DNA from: Candidatus Sumerlaeia bacterium | GTDB taxonomy: Bacteria; Sumerlaeota; Sumerlaeia; JADFCW01 | Assembly (NCBI GenBank): GCA_026415575.1 | Contig: JAOAGV010000004.1 | Location: 49,933-86,099, forward strand | DNA: 36,167 nucleotides | Direction: 5' to 3' | In this document: piece after piece, positions 1-8,392 of the stretch | Position numbering within the stretch: position 1 is the stretch's first letter | Layout of the letters: each line of letters begins with the position of its first letter | Notes under the pieces: model-generated | What the model saw: only the letters and a program-made list of their open reading frames with translations | Told to the model about the DNA's origin: nothing | The model's database searches: none | Translations under genes and position numbers: made by a program

Positions 1-2
1 GC

Positions 3-1304
3 ACCTACTGGGTTTATGGCCGCGCGTTTGCCTCCGGCGCCGGCGGCTACTATCAGGCCGGCAAGATTGTTCCTGCCGGACGTCTCCTCGTGTTCAATGA
101 CACCAATGTCTATGGCTACGGACGCCTCTGGCAATACTATCGCTGGAGCACTCCCTATGAGTTCCATCTGTTCGGCACGGTTAAGCAGCCCGATGTGGTG
201 AGGATGCGTCCCGAAACGGCGCCGAAAAAAAAGAAAGACGGAACAAGGGCTTTTACGGCGACCGATATACCAACCACCCGTTTTGATTACGCTTGGAGCA
301 ATGAGGTGCCCATTCAGGTCAATGCCATGGCGTTGACGGGCAAAACGCTGTTCATTGCCGGTCCACCCGACATCGTCAACGAGGAAGAGGCTATGCGCTC
401 GCCGAGCAGCCCGGAAACCCAGCAGAAACTGGCCGAGCAGTTGGAAGCCATGAAAGGAAAGCGCGGTGCGTTTCTGGCGGCAGTCTCGGCGACCGATGGC
501 AAGCATCTTGCCGCCTATCGCCTCGATTCGATGCCGGTGTTCGACGGCATGGCCGCGGCCTATGGCCGGTTGTATTTTGCCACCTGCGACGGCAAACTGA
601 TGTGTGTCGCGGCAGGCGAGGGCAAGGCGTTGCCACCGGCCCCGGATGTAACGGCCAAACCGCGTCCACCCGATACGCCCATTGCCGCACCGGAAGCCCC
701 CAAAGCCCCGGAAGCCGACCAATCCACTGCTACGCTTCACGTGGCGCGGCCCGGCGCAGGGCTCGATATCGCCTCCGACGATTTTCAAAAGATCGCCGGC
801 GCCACAGTGTTCTGGAGTGACCGGAGCGGCTACCGCGTCTGCGCCGATGTCGGCGCCAACGGTCTGGCGCTCAAACGGATGCCCAAACCGCTGACCGGCA
901 AAGTGACCCTGAAGTGCACGATGAAAATGGATGCCGCTCTTGTCGAGGGACTTAGCCGCATCAACGGCTTTCTCGTCTTTGGCGACAGCCCCGTCAGCGA
1001 CGGCCTTGTCCAGTGCGGCATTTTGCAGAAACAAGGCCGGATTACCATCACCGAAGGCAGCGGCAAAAAAGCCTCCACCGCCGAGCAAAAGATTACCATT
1101 AGTGCCGACCAGTCCCATGAACTGGTTGTAACGGTGGACCTCGCCGCGAGCGAAGTCACCATGACCATTGGCAAACAGACGGTGGTGAAAAAGCTGGAAC
1201 GTCCATTAAAAAATATTTCGTGGATCGGTTACGCTGTTCAGGGCGCAGTCACGGATTTTACACCCGTGGACGTTTCCGCACCCGGCTTTGTCCGCCGCAT
1301 TTGA
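3..1304 (+). CDS. PQQ-like beta-propeller protein, C-terminal part (5' end outside window)
   Basis: The frame is open from the first bases, so the gene starts upstream and 433 residues are visible. The first 200 or so residues read like blades of a BamB/PQQ-type propeller, with motifs such as DGKHLAAYRLDSMPVFDG and GRLYFATCDGKLMC. A Pro/Ala-rich linker follows (about residues 208-235: PPAPD, KPRPPDTP, APEAPKAPEA). The last 190 residues look like a beta-sandwich of the LamG/DUF1080 kind (LVFGDSPVSDGLVQCGIL, HELVVTVDLAASEVTM). Proteins of this design are usually exported and act as scaffolds or sugar/quinone-binding propellers; no enzyme motif is visible. An internal ATG at 90 exists, but the coding text upstream of it is of the same family type, so it is not the start. 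The product class is fairly secure and the function is unknown. Confidence 0.8.
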   Translation, partial: TYWVYGRAFASGAGGYYQAGKIVPAGRLLVFNDTNVYGYGRLWQYYRWSTPYEFHLFGTVKQPDVVRMRPETAPKKKKDGTRAFTATDIPTTRFDYAWSNEVPIQVNAMALTGKTLFIAGPPDIVNEEEAMRSPSSPETQQKLAEQLEAMKGKRGAFLAAVSATDGKHLAAYRLDSMPVFDGMAAAYGRLYFATCDGKLMCVAAGEGKALPPAPDVTAKPRPPDTPIAAPEAPKAPEADQSTATLHVARPGAGLDIASDDFQKIAGATVFWSDRSGYRVCADVGANGLALKRMPKPLTGKVTLKCTMKMDAALVEGLSRINGFLVFGDSPVSDGLVQCGILQKQGRITITEGSGKKASTAEQKITISADQSHELVVTVDLAASEVTMTIGKQTVVKKLERPLKNISWIGYAVQGAVTDFTPVDVSAPGFVRRI

Positions 1305-1374
1305 GTATCTGGATCAGGCAGCTCGGTTTGGTTTCTTCAACACAGCGGGGGTATCCTGCCCACGAAAATCTCGT

Positions 1375-1401
1375 ATTCCCGCACGGTTTTAGAGCGGGAA
1401 T
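1375..1401 (+). other. Intergenic hairpin after the propeller gene
   Basis: An 8-bp perfect inverted repeat (ATTCCCGC at 1375-1382, GCGGGAAT at 1394-1401) encloses an 11-nt loop, 70 bases past the stop codon at 1304. No T tract follows, so it is not a standard intrinsic terminator. The rest of the gap (1305-1568) holds only tiny frames without a convincing ribosome binding site. Confidence 0.35.
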
Positions 1402-1568
1402 CATGGGTAAGATAGCCATATTGTATTTGATCCCGAAGCCCTAAAAGACGGCATGGCAAAGATATTTGGTGGACAAAGAGGCGCCGGCGTTCCATACTTC
1501 TATTAGTTCGACAGGGAGAGGGTTTCCCTAATCAATACACAGAGACTTCCTCAGCGGGAGGCGTTCAC

Positions 1569-2876
1569 ATGATTGTTGGAAAAATCTCGCTTTGCCGGGC
1601 AACTGTCGTTTGTACAGTACTGGCATTGGGCGCGCTGGCTTATGCCGGACAAAAAGGACCTGCGACGGGCATTACCAAGCTCACACCCAAAGCCACCGCC
1701 GGTTCGCCGGCCTCTCCTGCCGGCGTGGACACGGGCAAGGGGGTTCCCGGCGGCTACGGACCGGGCGCCCTGTCGTTGCAGCAACTGACACGCATTGCCC
1801 GCCCCAATTTGGCCGTATTCCTGCCGTTTGACCGCGATTGCGTCGTGCCGAACAATCCGACTGTTCCGCTCGATCTCGGCGGCGGCCATGCCGTGTTCAA
1901 TCGCAACAGCTATATTGCGCCGTTTGGCCGGTTGCGCGACTCCCAGCGTTTTGGCATCCTCGCCTTTGGCGCCATTCAACCCATGTTCATTGCCGTCCCG
2001 CCCGCAGCGCATACCCTTGCCCTCGACATGAATCAAGCGTGCACCATTGCCGTCTGGGTCTTCCCCGAACGCCTCGGCGGCCTGACGGGGTCGGCCAATC
2101 AAACGATTTTGTGCCGCGGGGTAACGACCCTCGAAAATGCCCCCAGTTATTGCCTCGCGCTAAGTCCCAACGGTATCCCCTACTTTGAAGGGCGCGTGCC
2201 GGCCAACTGGCCGAATCCCGGGCCATGGGTGCGTCAAGCCGCCCGTGCGGTAAGCCTTGGCCGGTGGCAGCATATTTGCGTGGTCTTCAACGCAGGCCAA
2301 GTAAGTTTCTACATTGACGGACAGCCCGCAGGCCAGTTGACTGCTCCGGCAAAGGCGCTCGATGCGGTTCGCCCGTCGGATTGCCCGCTCTATATCGGCG
2401 CGCGGTATGCCTATGACCCCACGGGCGATATTCGCGACCCCTATTTCGGCTACCTCGACGACCTCGCTTTATGGAATCGCCCGCTCCTGCCACGCGACAT
2501 CGCCATGCTGGTATCTGACAACGACAGCAACGGGATTGCCGACTATTGGGACTTCATGATTACGGGCCGCGTGCCTCCACCGACCGGCAGCAAGGTTACG
2601 CCGACGCCTACACCGGTCACGCCGACCCCGACGCCGACACCCGGCCCTGCCTTTACCGGTCAGACGCAAGCAACGCCGGTTTCTCCGAAGAAAACCCCGC
2701 GCTACAAGTCGCCGACGCCGCCCGGCGTCCCCCAAGGCGTCGGTCCCGGAGCCCTTGGCCCGGGCGGCATGGAAAGCGGTCCCGGCGGAGCCATCGTCGC
2801 GCCAACACCGACTCCGACGCCGCGGGCGAAAGGTTTTACCTCGACCGCGCGCCCTACACCCTTGAAAAAGAAATAG
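1569..2876 (+). CDS. Secreted LamG/concanavalin A-like lectin domain protein with Thr-Pro tail
   Basis: 435 residues. The ATG at 1569 is preceded by GGGAGG (1556-1561) at 7-nt spacing. Residues 1-26 form a Sec signal peptide ending AYA. Residues 80-312 look like a LamG-type sandwich (IAVWVFPERLGG, RWQHICVVFNAGQVSFYIDG, YFGYLDDLALWNRPL), a fold that binds glycans or acts as a surface adhesin. Directly after it, DNDSNGIADYWD (317-328) resembles the calcium-binding Asp-rich loop of thrombospondin type 3 or dockerin-like repeats. The remainder is low-complexity Thr-Pro and Gly-Pro (TPTPTP around 344-358 and 410-422), ending in three lysines; such a tail may span or stick to the envelope. There is no catalytic signature, so a carbohydrate-binding or structural surface role is inferred. 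It runs in the same direction as the preceding gene, 264 bp away, and converges on the SGNH pair. Confidence 0.8.
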   Translation: MIVGKISLCRATVVCTVLALGALAYAGQKGPATGITKLTPKATAGSPASPAGVDTGKGVPGGYGPGALSLQQLTRIARPNLAVFLPFDRDCVVPNNPTVPLDLGGGHAVFNRNSYIAPFGRLRDSQRFGILAFGAIQPMFIAVPPAAHTLALDMNQACTIAVWVFPERLGGLTGSANQTILCRGVTTLENAPSYCLALSPNGIPYFEGRVPANWPNPGPWVRQAARAVSLGRWQHICVVFNAGQVSFYIDGQPAGQLTAPAKALDAVRPSDCPLYIGARYAYDPTGDIRDPYFGYLDDLALWNRPLLPRDIAMLVSDNDSNGIADYWDFMITGRVPPPTGSKVTPTPTPVTPTPTPTPGPAFTGQTQATPVSPKKTPRYKSPTPPGVPQGVGPGALGPGGMESGPGGAIVAPTPTPTPRAKGFTSTARPTPLKKK

Positions 2877-3006
2877 AAAACGGGACCGGCGTGGCGGAAT
2901 GCAGGACGCAAAAAGCCTGACTCTGAATGGGTGATTCACCAATCGAAGCGTGAGCTCAAACCGGTGCCCCATTTTTTTGGAGTTCCTTTGTAGAGCGCGG
3001 GAGCGT

Positions 3007-4128
3007 TTATTTGCCCTCCTGCGGCGCTGGCAGCTGCGATGCTTTCCATTCGATTGCCCCTGAACGGATTATCGCATCGGCGAATATCTCCGCCATTCGC
3101 CCCAACCCTTCGGGTTTGTCCACCAGATGCATGACATCATAGAAGTCCACGGGATTATAAGGAAACAAGACGGCAAAATCAATCAACGGCACGTGCTCTG
3201 CCGCAGCCACTTTCCGCGTAATGTTGTTGAGTTTGGTCAGTTGTTCATACCAATTGCAGCCGAGCGGCGTGTCGTCGGCCGTGCTTTGTGTGCTCAGGAT
3301 CGGCACAATGTCGTGGGCGCGCGCGACGGCAACAAACGTCCGCGTATGGCGCTCGAACGCTGCCAGCATGGCGGGCGTAATCTCGCGACGCCGCGCCCCC
3401 AGATAGTGGCGAATGGCTTCGGGCTGGGCGATGATTGGAATATTCAGATTCACCACTTCGCGCGGCGGGAAATACGGATTCACCGCCGAATCGCGGGCGA
3501 ACAGATACGAAAGCAGCGGGCTGTATTCCCAAATCTTCGGCGGCGGCAGGGCAAACGTCTGACGCGCATGGGAGTAGTCGCTGCGGAAATTGTCGAATTC
3601 CGTCATAAACCAGCAATCGTTCAACCCGTGATGGGCCACGGCAATGTCTGGCGACAGGTCAAGCAGCGTCGTTTGAAACAGCATCAGCGAGTCGAGCGAG
3701 TTGTAGGCGGCCAAGCCCGCGTTGATCACCTCAATCCGGAATGATGCATGGCGGTAGCGCTCGCGCAGAATGCGTTCCATGCGCGCCGGATACGCATGCG
3801 AGTCCGTTGTGGCTCCGTCGCTGAACGTGGTTGACCCTCCCAGACAGACAATCCGAATGGTATTCGGCGGTTTGGCGATTTCGATTTCCGGCCCGCGCAA
3901 GCCCAGCGAGTTGAGCGAGACCCATCCGTCGCGGCTCCGGCCGTGCGGCAGACCGGCATAGGCGCGATAGGGATGCGGGCCAAATAGAAACGAATAGGCC
4001 GACGGCGGACGGCCCCGCAGCCACAAATCGAACAAGATCCCAACTTCGGCCATGAGCCAGAACAACAACACGGCTACAAGGCTGAACAAGATGCGTTTGA
4101 TCAGCTCGGACGCTTTCAGCCGGCTCAT
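3007..4128 (-). CDS. Membrane-anchored SGNH/GDSL-family hydrolase (intact active site)
   Basis: 373 residues. One N-terminal membrane helix (about 12-36) places the rest outside the cytoplasm. SGNH blocks are visible in order: block I CLGGSTTF with the nucleophile Ser99, block II VINAG with Gly138, block III HHGLND with the oxyanion Asn170, and block V DVMH with Asp331 and His334. The family covers esterases, lipases and acetyl transferases or esterases of surface polysaccharides; the substrate cannot be told here. The ATG at 4128 overlaps the stop of the upstream gene as ATGA (4125-4128 read on the minus strand), a sign of translational coupling. The upstream gene is a same-length paralogue sharing long blocks (HPYRAY, RGPEI, ATTDSH, PARME, EVINAG, HHG-ND). 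Fold and catalytic assignment are firm; the pathway is not. Confidence 0.85.
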   Translation of the reverse strand: MSRLKASELIKRILFSLVAVLLFWLMAEVGILFDLWLRGRPPSAYSFLFGPHPYRAYAGLPHGRSRDGWVSLNSLGLRGPEIEIAKPPNTIRIVCLGGSTTFSDGATTDSHAYPARMERILRERYRHASFRIEVINAGLAAYNSLDSLMLFQTTLLDLSPDIAVAHHGLNDCWFMTEFDNFRSDYSHARQTFALPPPKIWEYSPLLSYLFARDSAVNPYFPPREVVNLNIPIIAQPEAIRHYLGARRREITPAMLAAFERHTRTFVAVARAHDIVPILSTQSTADDTPLGCNWYEQLTKLNNITRKVAAAEHVPLIDFAVLFPYNPVDFYDVMHLVDKPEGLGRMAEIFADAIIRSGAIEWKASQLPAPQEGK

Positions 4129-5246
4129 GGCGACAATCCTCCATCGGCCGACGTTTGCCTTTTACTCTCTTGTTTGCGATGTGCCAGTTCTTCTGCAAAA
4201 AGGAGGCCCAGTCGTTCCAAACCCGCCGGCGAATCGCGCGGCTGTCGCATGTCCTCAAACGATTCGGCGCTCCATGGCATTTTCGCGGCAATATCTATGC
4301 ATCGGACATCGAGCGACGCGGCGGTCTGTCGGATACAGTCGTTGAGCCGGCCAACCACCTCGGCGAGAAATCCGGCCGGCGGGCCGCAGACCGTCGTGCT
4401 GAGAACCGGCTCAACGCCGTGCGCCCGCGCCACAAAGACAAAGCTGCGCAGGTTGCGTGCGAAAACCCGCATACGTTCGGGTTTGAAGTAAGCCTGCTTT
4501 TGTTCGTCGCTTACTGCCATGCAGCCGGCATCGGTCAACAGGAGCTGCGACAACTCCATCGCCGGGCCCATTCCCCACGGATTGGCTGCCGTGTCAAATC
4601 GTCGAAGGCCAAGCGAAAGCAGAAAACTGCGTTCCCACCAGCGGGGCTTGGGGTCCCAAAACACGCGGCGTGCGTGCGTGTAGTCGGGAGCAAAATCCTT
4701 GAAGCAGGCCATAAAGACAGCGTCGTTGAATCCATGATGAAAAACTGCCGCATCTAGATTGTAATCCAGCAGCCACGTCTCGAAGTGAATGAGCGATTCC
4801 AAACTCGTATAGCCCGGCACACCGGCATTGATGACTTCGATGCCGGCCGATTGGGACGATGCAGCGTGGTTGCGCGCGCGCAGCGCCTGCTCCATGCGCG
4901 CCGGCCATGTGTGGCTGTCGGTTGTCGCCGAATCGCCAAAGGTAACCTCATCGCCCAGACAGGCAATGCGGAAAACGCCGGAGGGCTTGGCCGGTGAGAT
5001 TTCCGGACCGCGAAATCCTTGCGTGTTGATCGAGAACCGTCCGTCGCCGCTGCGGGCCCCGGGAACCAGCATGTAGGCACGATAGGGATGTTGCCGAAAG
5101 TGGCGGAGGAATTCATTGGGATGGCGCGGCTGGAATGCTGTATAGAAGATAAACGCGGCCAGTTCGACTGCCAGACAGGTGCCAAGCCCTACAGCGGCAA
5201 TCCGCCACTGTCGGCGGCGCGGTCGTCTGCCGGACCGTTCATGCAT
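4125..5246 (-). CDS. SGNH-fold paralogue lacking catalytic Ser and His (probable pseudoenzyme)
   Basis: 373 residues, the same length as its neighbour, with an N-terminal membrane helix (about 16-38). Aligned by eye without gaps in block I, CLGGSTTFSDG of the partner corresponds to CLGDEVTFGDS here, so Ser99 becomes Glu100. In block V, the partner's FYDVMHLVDK corresponds to FEDMRQPRDS, so His334 becomes Gln335 while one Asp (332) remains. Block II (VINAG, Gly142) and block III (HHGFND, Asn174) are kept. The fold is therefore conserved but the nucleophile and base are gone. It is the first gene of the pair and its stop overlaps the next start (ATGA), so both are probably made in a fixed ratio. 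A binding or partner-stabilising role is inferred. The ATG at 5246 has an AGGG-like site about 9 nt upstream. Misalignment is unlikely because the flanking residues ATTDSH and PARME match exactly. Confidence 0.8.
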   Translation of the reverse strand: MHERSGRRPRRRQWRIAAVGLGTCLAVELAAFIFYTAFQPRHPNEFLRHFRQHPYRAYMLVPGARSGDGRFSINTQGFRGPEISPAKPSGVFRIACLGDEVTFGDSATTDSHTWPARMEQALRARNHAASSQSAGIEVINAGVPGYTSLESLIHFETWLLDYNLDAAVFHHGFNDAVFMACFKDFAPDYTHARRVFWDPKPRWWERSFLLSLGLRRFDTAANPWGMGPAMELSQLLLTDAGCMAVSDEQKQAYFKPERMRVFARNLRSFVFVARAHGVEPVLSTTVCGPPAGFLAEVVGRLNDCIRQTAASLDVRCIDIAAKMPWSAESFEDMRQPRDSPAGLERLGLLFAEELAHRKQESKRQTSADGGLSP

Positions 5247-5556
5247 GAAACTTACCCTGCCTGCTTGCCTGCTCGCAACGTTCCCGTGCGGGAGTTACTT
5301 GCTCTTGCCGCGCTTTTCAATTGCAAAGTGAGCGAAAGTGATTGGGGTGCGGTTTGTCCAGAAAGGGTTTCGCGCAAAGACCCAGAATTAGCATGCGTTT
5401 CGTTGATTTCAGTTTTCCATAAGATATCGAACTCTTTATTCGCAACCGCGAGACGCGCCGGAAGAGTCGAAAACACCTTTCCTTTGTTCCGTTGGTGTTT
5501 TTGTGTTAAGCTTTGTTTGAAGGCTATCGCCGGGAAAAAATGCCCTCACACTCCAC

Positions 5557-5585
5557 TTGCCATGCGAAGATCGGAACGATATTAT
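5557..5585 (+). promoter_or_regulatory. Sigma70-type promoter for the IPT/propeller gene
   Basis: TTGCCA (5557-5562), a 17-nt spacer, then TATTAT (5580-5585) matches the housekeeping consensus closely. It predicts a start of transcription near 5592, just before a GGGGAGGG ribosome-binding sequence (5599-5606). The rest of the divergent gap 5247-5556 is moderately AT-rich; I could not pick a clear minus-strand promoter for the SGNH pair in it. Confidence 0.6.
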
Positions 5586-5616
5586 TAAATTCTGCAAAGG
5601 GGAGGGCAACGCCGAT

Positions 5617-5643
5617 ATGAATTGCATCGGGAGCGACCGATGA
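5617..5643 (+). CDS. Possible 8-codon leader ORF coupled to the next gene
   Basis: An ATG at 5617 lies 10 nt after GGGGAGGG (5599-5606) and opens an 8-codon frame, MNCIGSDR, whose TGA (5641-5643) overlaps the ATG of the next gene (5640) as ATGA. It sits inside the predicted short leader of the transcript. It could couple translation or tune initiation, or be chance. The strong SD is placed better for this small frame than for the main start, which has its own CGGGAG (5628-5633). Confidence 0.3.
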   Translation: MNCIGSDR

Positions 5644-8243
5644 ACCGCAGCTTCCTTCCCGTGATCGCGGCCGGACTCATTTGCGGCTGGGCAACTGTGG
5701 TCATGGCCGCTGCGCCCTCCATTACCGGCCTGTCCACACACTCGGCAGCGCCGGGCGAATCTGTCACCATTTATGGGAGCAATTTTGGCCACACGGGCGG
5801 ATATGTCGTTCTGTCGGGCCTGCGGGTGACGGCTACGGCGTGGTCGGCCACGCAGATCACCTTTGTCGTCCCGACGGATGGCTGCTCTGGACGGCTGGCT
5901 GTCCGCCAGTCGGGTGGAGCGATTTCCAATAGTGTTTGGTTTGTTGTCAAACGCACGCTGCCGGCCGGACAAATCGAACCGGCCAATTTGCGCCTTGCCG
6001 ACACGGGACTTCCTGGTGCGGCCTTTTTGATCGAGACCGATGGTGCCTACTTTTACGGCATCTCCGGATTCGAGACACTGAGCACGTTTCGGATTCGCGC
6101 CAGCGGTCGGCCCGAATTGCGCAGCCGAATGTATCTGCCGCAGCGCGTCGGCGATTTGCGCCTCAATAACGGCTATCTTTTCTGTTCCGGTGACCATGGG
6201 CTGTCGGTTTTCCGATGCAGCGATTTGCAGACGCGGGCCGCTGATCCGGTTGCCGCCGTGTACGTCGGACCCTGCATGGCGTTGGACGTGCGCGACAAAA
6301 CCGGCTCGCCGTTCACCGGCACGCTTGTGGCCCTGTGCGAATATTTGCCGCGGGCGGGAACAAATCTGCTGTGCGTGGATTTTTATCGCTTCTCGAACGG
6401 CGAACTCATCCGTCTGGGCACCTACTCGCGCCCGGGGGTTGCCGACGAGCGACAGCAGGCGATTGCCATTGATCCGCTAAACCCCAAAGTCTATGTATCC
6501 GGCGCCAAAAGCCTGCTGGGCAGCGACAAATACATCTTGGAACTCGATGTAACTGATCCGAGTTCGCCCACACTTCATTTCCGGCAGGAAACCGGCAGTG
6601 TTTTGGCGTGCGACATGGATGCGCGCGGAACCCGCCTATGGGCGGGACTTTCCTTGACCGGCACAGCGCTGTTTCGGGCTTACGAACTCAAGCCCAACCC
6701 CGAACACCTCACGACCGGCCCGACCGTAGTGGGCTCTCTCCAACTGGGCCGCGTCACGCGCATTCGCATTGTGGACGATAACGTAACGGTGGGCGGCGCA
6801 TGGTGGGGAGCGCGGCCGGATGTGTTCGTATTGGAAACCTTCGGCTATGGAACTGCGCCTGCGGCCTCGGCCAACTCCCTCGACTGGGCCTTCGACGTTA
6901 CCGGCTTTGCCGAGGGAACGGCGCGCGGAAAAATTCTGGTGGCCGACGAATGGGGCGGCTTCATTACCTACAACTATCAGCGGCCGTCGGGTTATACCCT
7001 CACCCATGCAACCGACTATCAATGGGCAATGGCGGCGGCCATGACGGAGGGCATTTATCTCACCGCCGACCGCCTGTATGTGGCGGGCCGCGGGGCGGGC
7101 GTCTGGAGCGCCGACCGCTTTAACCTCGCCAACGATGCCCAGTGGCGCTTTGTCCCATGGCAGTGGGGACAAGCCACGCCGCAGCCACATCCGATCAGCG
7201 CACTACGGACGCGGCGCGACCCGGTGCGCGGCACTTTGATTGCCGCCCTCGGTCACAACAAGGCCATGGCGTGGGGCGAGAAAATCTACGGCCTGCTCTA
7301 TCAGGAAACGGACACCAGTATCGTTCTGCTCGCCTTCTCGGAAGAGATTGACCCACCCGGCGCCGGCAGCGAAGGCGTCAGCGTGCTATGGCCGGAACCC
7401 GACCTTGTCTATATGATCACAGGCACGGACGGATTTCGCGCCTTTGTCGTGAATCCCGATGCACCGAGCATCCGTCTGCACAAGGATTGCCTGACGCAAG
7501 GGTTTGCTGCGAACATTTTCAGCGCCTCGAACATCGCGATCTGCATGGGCGGTTGTACGGTGGGCGGTCAATACAAGATCCTCATCGGCAGCCAGCCGGC
7601 CTTGCTGGTCAGTTCGCCTACGCTCCACGTTTTCAATGCGACGTATCCGCAAGGGATTCCCAACCGCGCCAATCCCGACCGTCCGATTGTTATCACGCGC
7701 GAGAGCGCATTGGCATGCACCGACTTCAATGCCATTTCGCATCTGGATGTGCGTCCGTCGGGACTGGTGGCGGCGGCCACACAACAGGGAGTGATTCTCT
7801 TCCATATCTCCTGGATTCCCGCCCTCAATGCGCTGACCAATACTCAGGCGTGGAACAAAATTCTCATTCCCACAGGTGATTACCAGCCATGGTGGCACAG
7901 TTCCTATGCAAACTCGTTTCACGATGTGGCCTTCGGCGACGACCGCACGCTTTACGTGGTGAAAACACCCGAAGGTGTCTGGCAGTTGGCTGTCACACTG
8001 GATTGGGGGAATTACACTCATACGTGCAAGGCCGCGGGCTACTATCCCGGCTTTGTAGGCGGCATTAACAATACCCCGATGACGCAGGGTTGGGGCAATC
8101 CCGACATCGTTACGCTCCACCATCCCTACGGCCTTGCTGCCGACGGCGACGGCACGGTCTATGTGACCGGCTGGAGCGGCAAGGTGCAGCGTCTCGTTCC
8201 GCCCCAGACCGCAGCGCGGGAGTCGTGGGCGGTTTATTATTGA
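5640..8243 (+). CDS. Secreted IPT/TIG-domain protein with large beta-propeller-like region
   Basis: 867 residues from the ATG at 5640, which has CGGGAG 6 nt upstream; an in-frame TTG at 5622 is less likely. Residues 1-24 form a signal peptide (ends VMAAA). Residues 27-110 are an IPT/TIG immunoglobulin-like domain (SITGLSTHSAAPGESVTIYGSNFG, with the typical pattern of allowing a cryptic bond at a named locus). The remaining 750 residues are beta-rich, with repeated stretches about measured or displayed values (YFYGISGFETL, VYVSGAKSLL, DRLYVAGRGAGVWS, LYVVKTPEGVWQL, GTVYVTGWSGKVQRL) spaced like propeller blades; the last resembles an NHL or LVIVD-type blade. There is no catalytic motif. It is probably an extracellular scaffold or adhesin. 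It is divergent from the SGNH pair and 149 bp upstream of a glycosidase gene read in the same direction. The intervening gap holds a 7-bp hairpin (8285-8309) and a 12-bp GC palindrome (8329-8340) without T tracts. Confidence 0.7.
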   Translation: MNRSFLPVIAAGLICGWATVVMAAAPSITGLSTHSAAPGESVTIYGSNFGHTGGYVVLSGLRVTATAWSATQITFVVPTDGCSGRLAVRQSGGAISNSVWFVVKRTLPAGQIEPANLRLADTGLPGAAFLIETDGAYFYGISGFETLSTFRIRASGRPELRSRMYLPQRVGDLRLNNGYLFCSGDHGLSVFRCSDLQTRAADPVAAVYVGPCMALDVRDKTGSPFTGTLVALCEYLPRAGTNLLCVDFYRFSNGELIRLGTYSRPGVADERQQAIAIDPLNPKVYVSGAKSLLGSDKYILELDVTDPSSPTLHFRQETGSVLACDMDARGTRLWAGLSLTGTALFRAYELKPNPEHLTTGPTVVGSLQLGRVTRIRIVDDNVTVGGAWWGARPDVFVLETFGYGTAPAASANSLDWAFDVTGFAEGTARGKILVADEWGGFITYNYQRPSGYTLTHATDYQWAMAAAMTEGIYLTADRLYVAGRGAGVWSADRFNLANDAQWRFVPWQWGQATPQPHPISALRTRRDPVRGTLIAALGHNKAMAWGEKIYGLLYQETDTSIVLLAFSEEIDPPGAGSEGVSVLWPEPDLVYMITGTDGFRAFVVNPDAPSIRLHKDCLTQGFAANIFSASNIAICMGGCTVGGQYKILIGSQPALLVSSPTLHVFNATYPQGIPNRANPDRPIVITRESALACTDFNAISHLDVRPSGLVAAATQQGVILFHISWIPALNALTNTQAWNKILIPTGDYQPWWHSSYANSFHDVAFGDDRTLYVVKTPEGVWQLAVTLDWGNYTHTCKAAGYYPGFVGGINNTPMTQGWGNPDIVTLHHPYGLAADGDGTVYVTGWSGKVQRLVPPQTAARESWAVYY

Positions 8244-8392
8244 CAGGATGTCTGTGTCCCCCCGATAGGCCTCCCGTTTGGGTGAGGAAAACGCTGCCTG
8301 CATTTTCCTGACTTCGAGGAAAGCGCGGACGGCCGGCCGTTGGACGCGAAACACTTCGACCTTATCACGGGTCCCGCAGGAGGACACACCCC

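Noticed and set aside
1403-1505. Short frames of 13 and 17 codons in the gap after the propeller gene
   Set aside because: No good ribosome binding site and no similarity to anything I recognise.
4125-5246. Reading the GDS at residues 104-106 of the second SGNH protein as its active-site motif
   Set aside because: Ungapped alignment with the partner puts it five residues after the block I Ser, and block V also lacks His.
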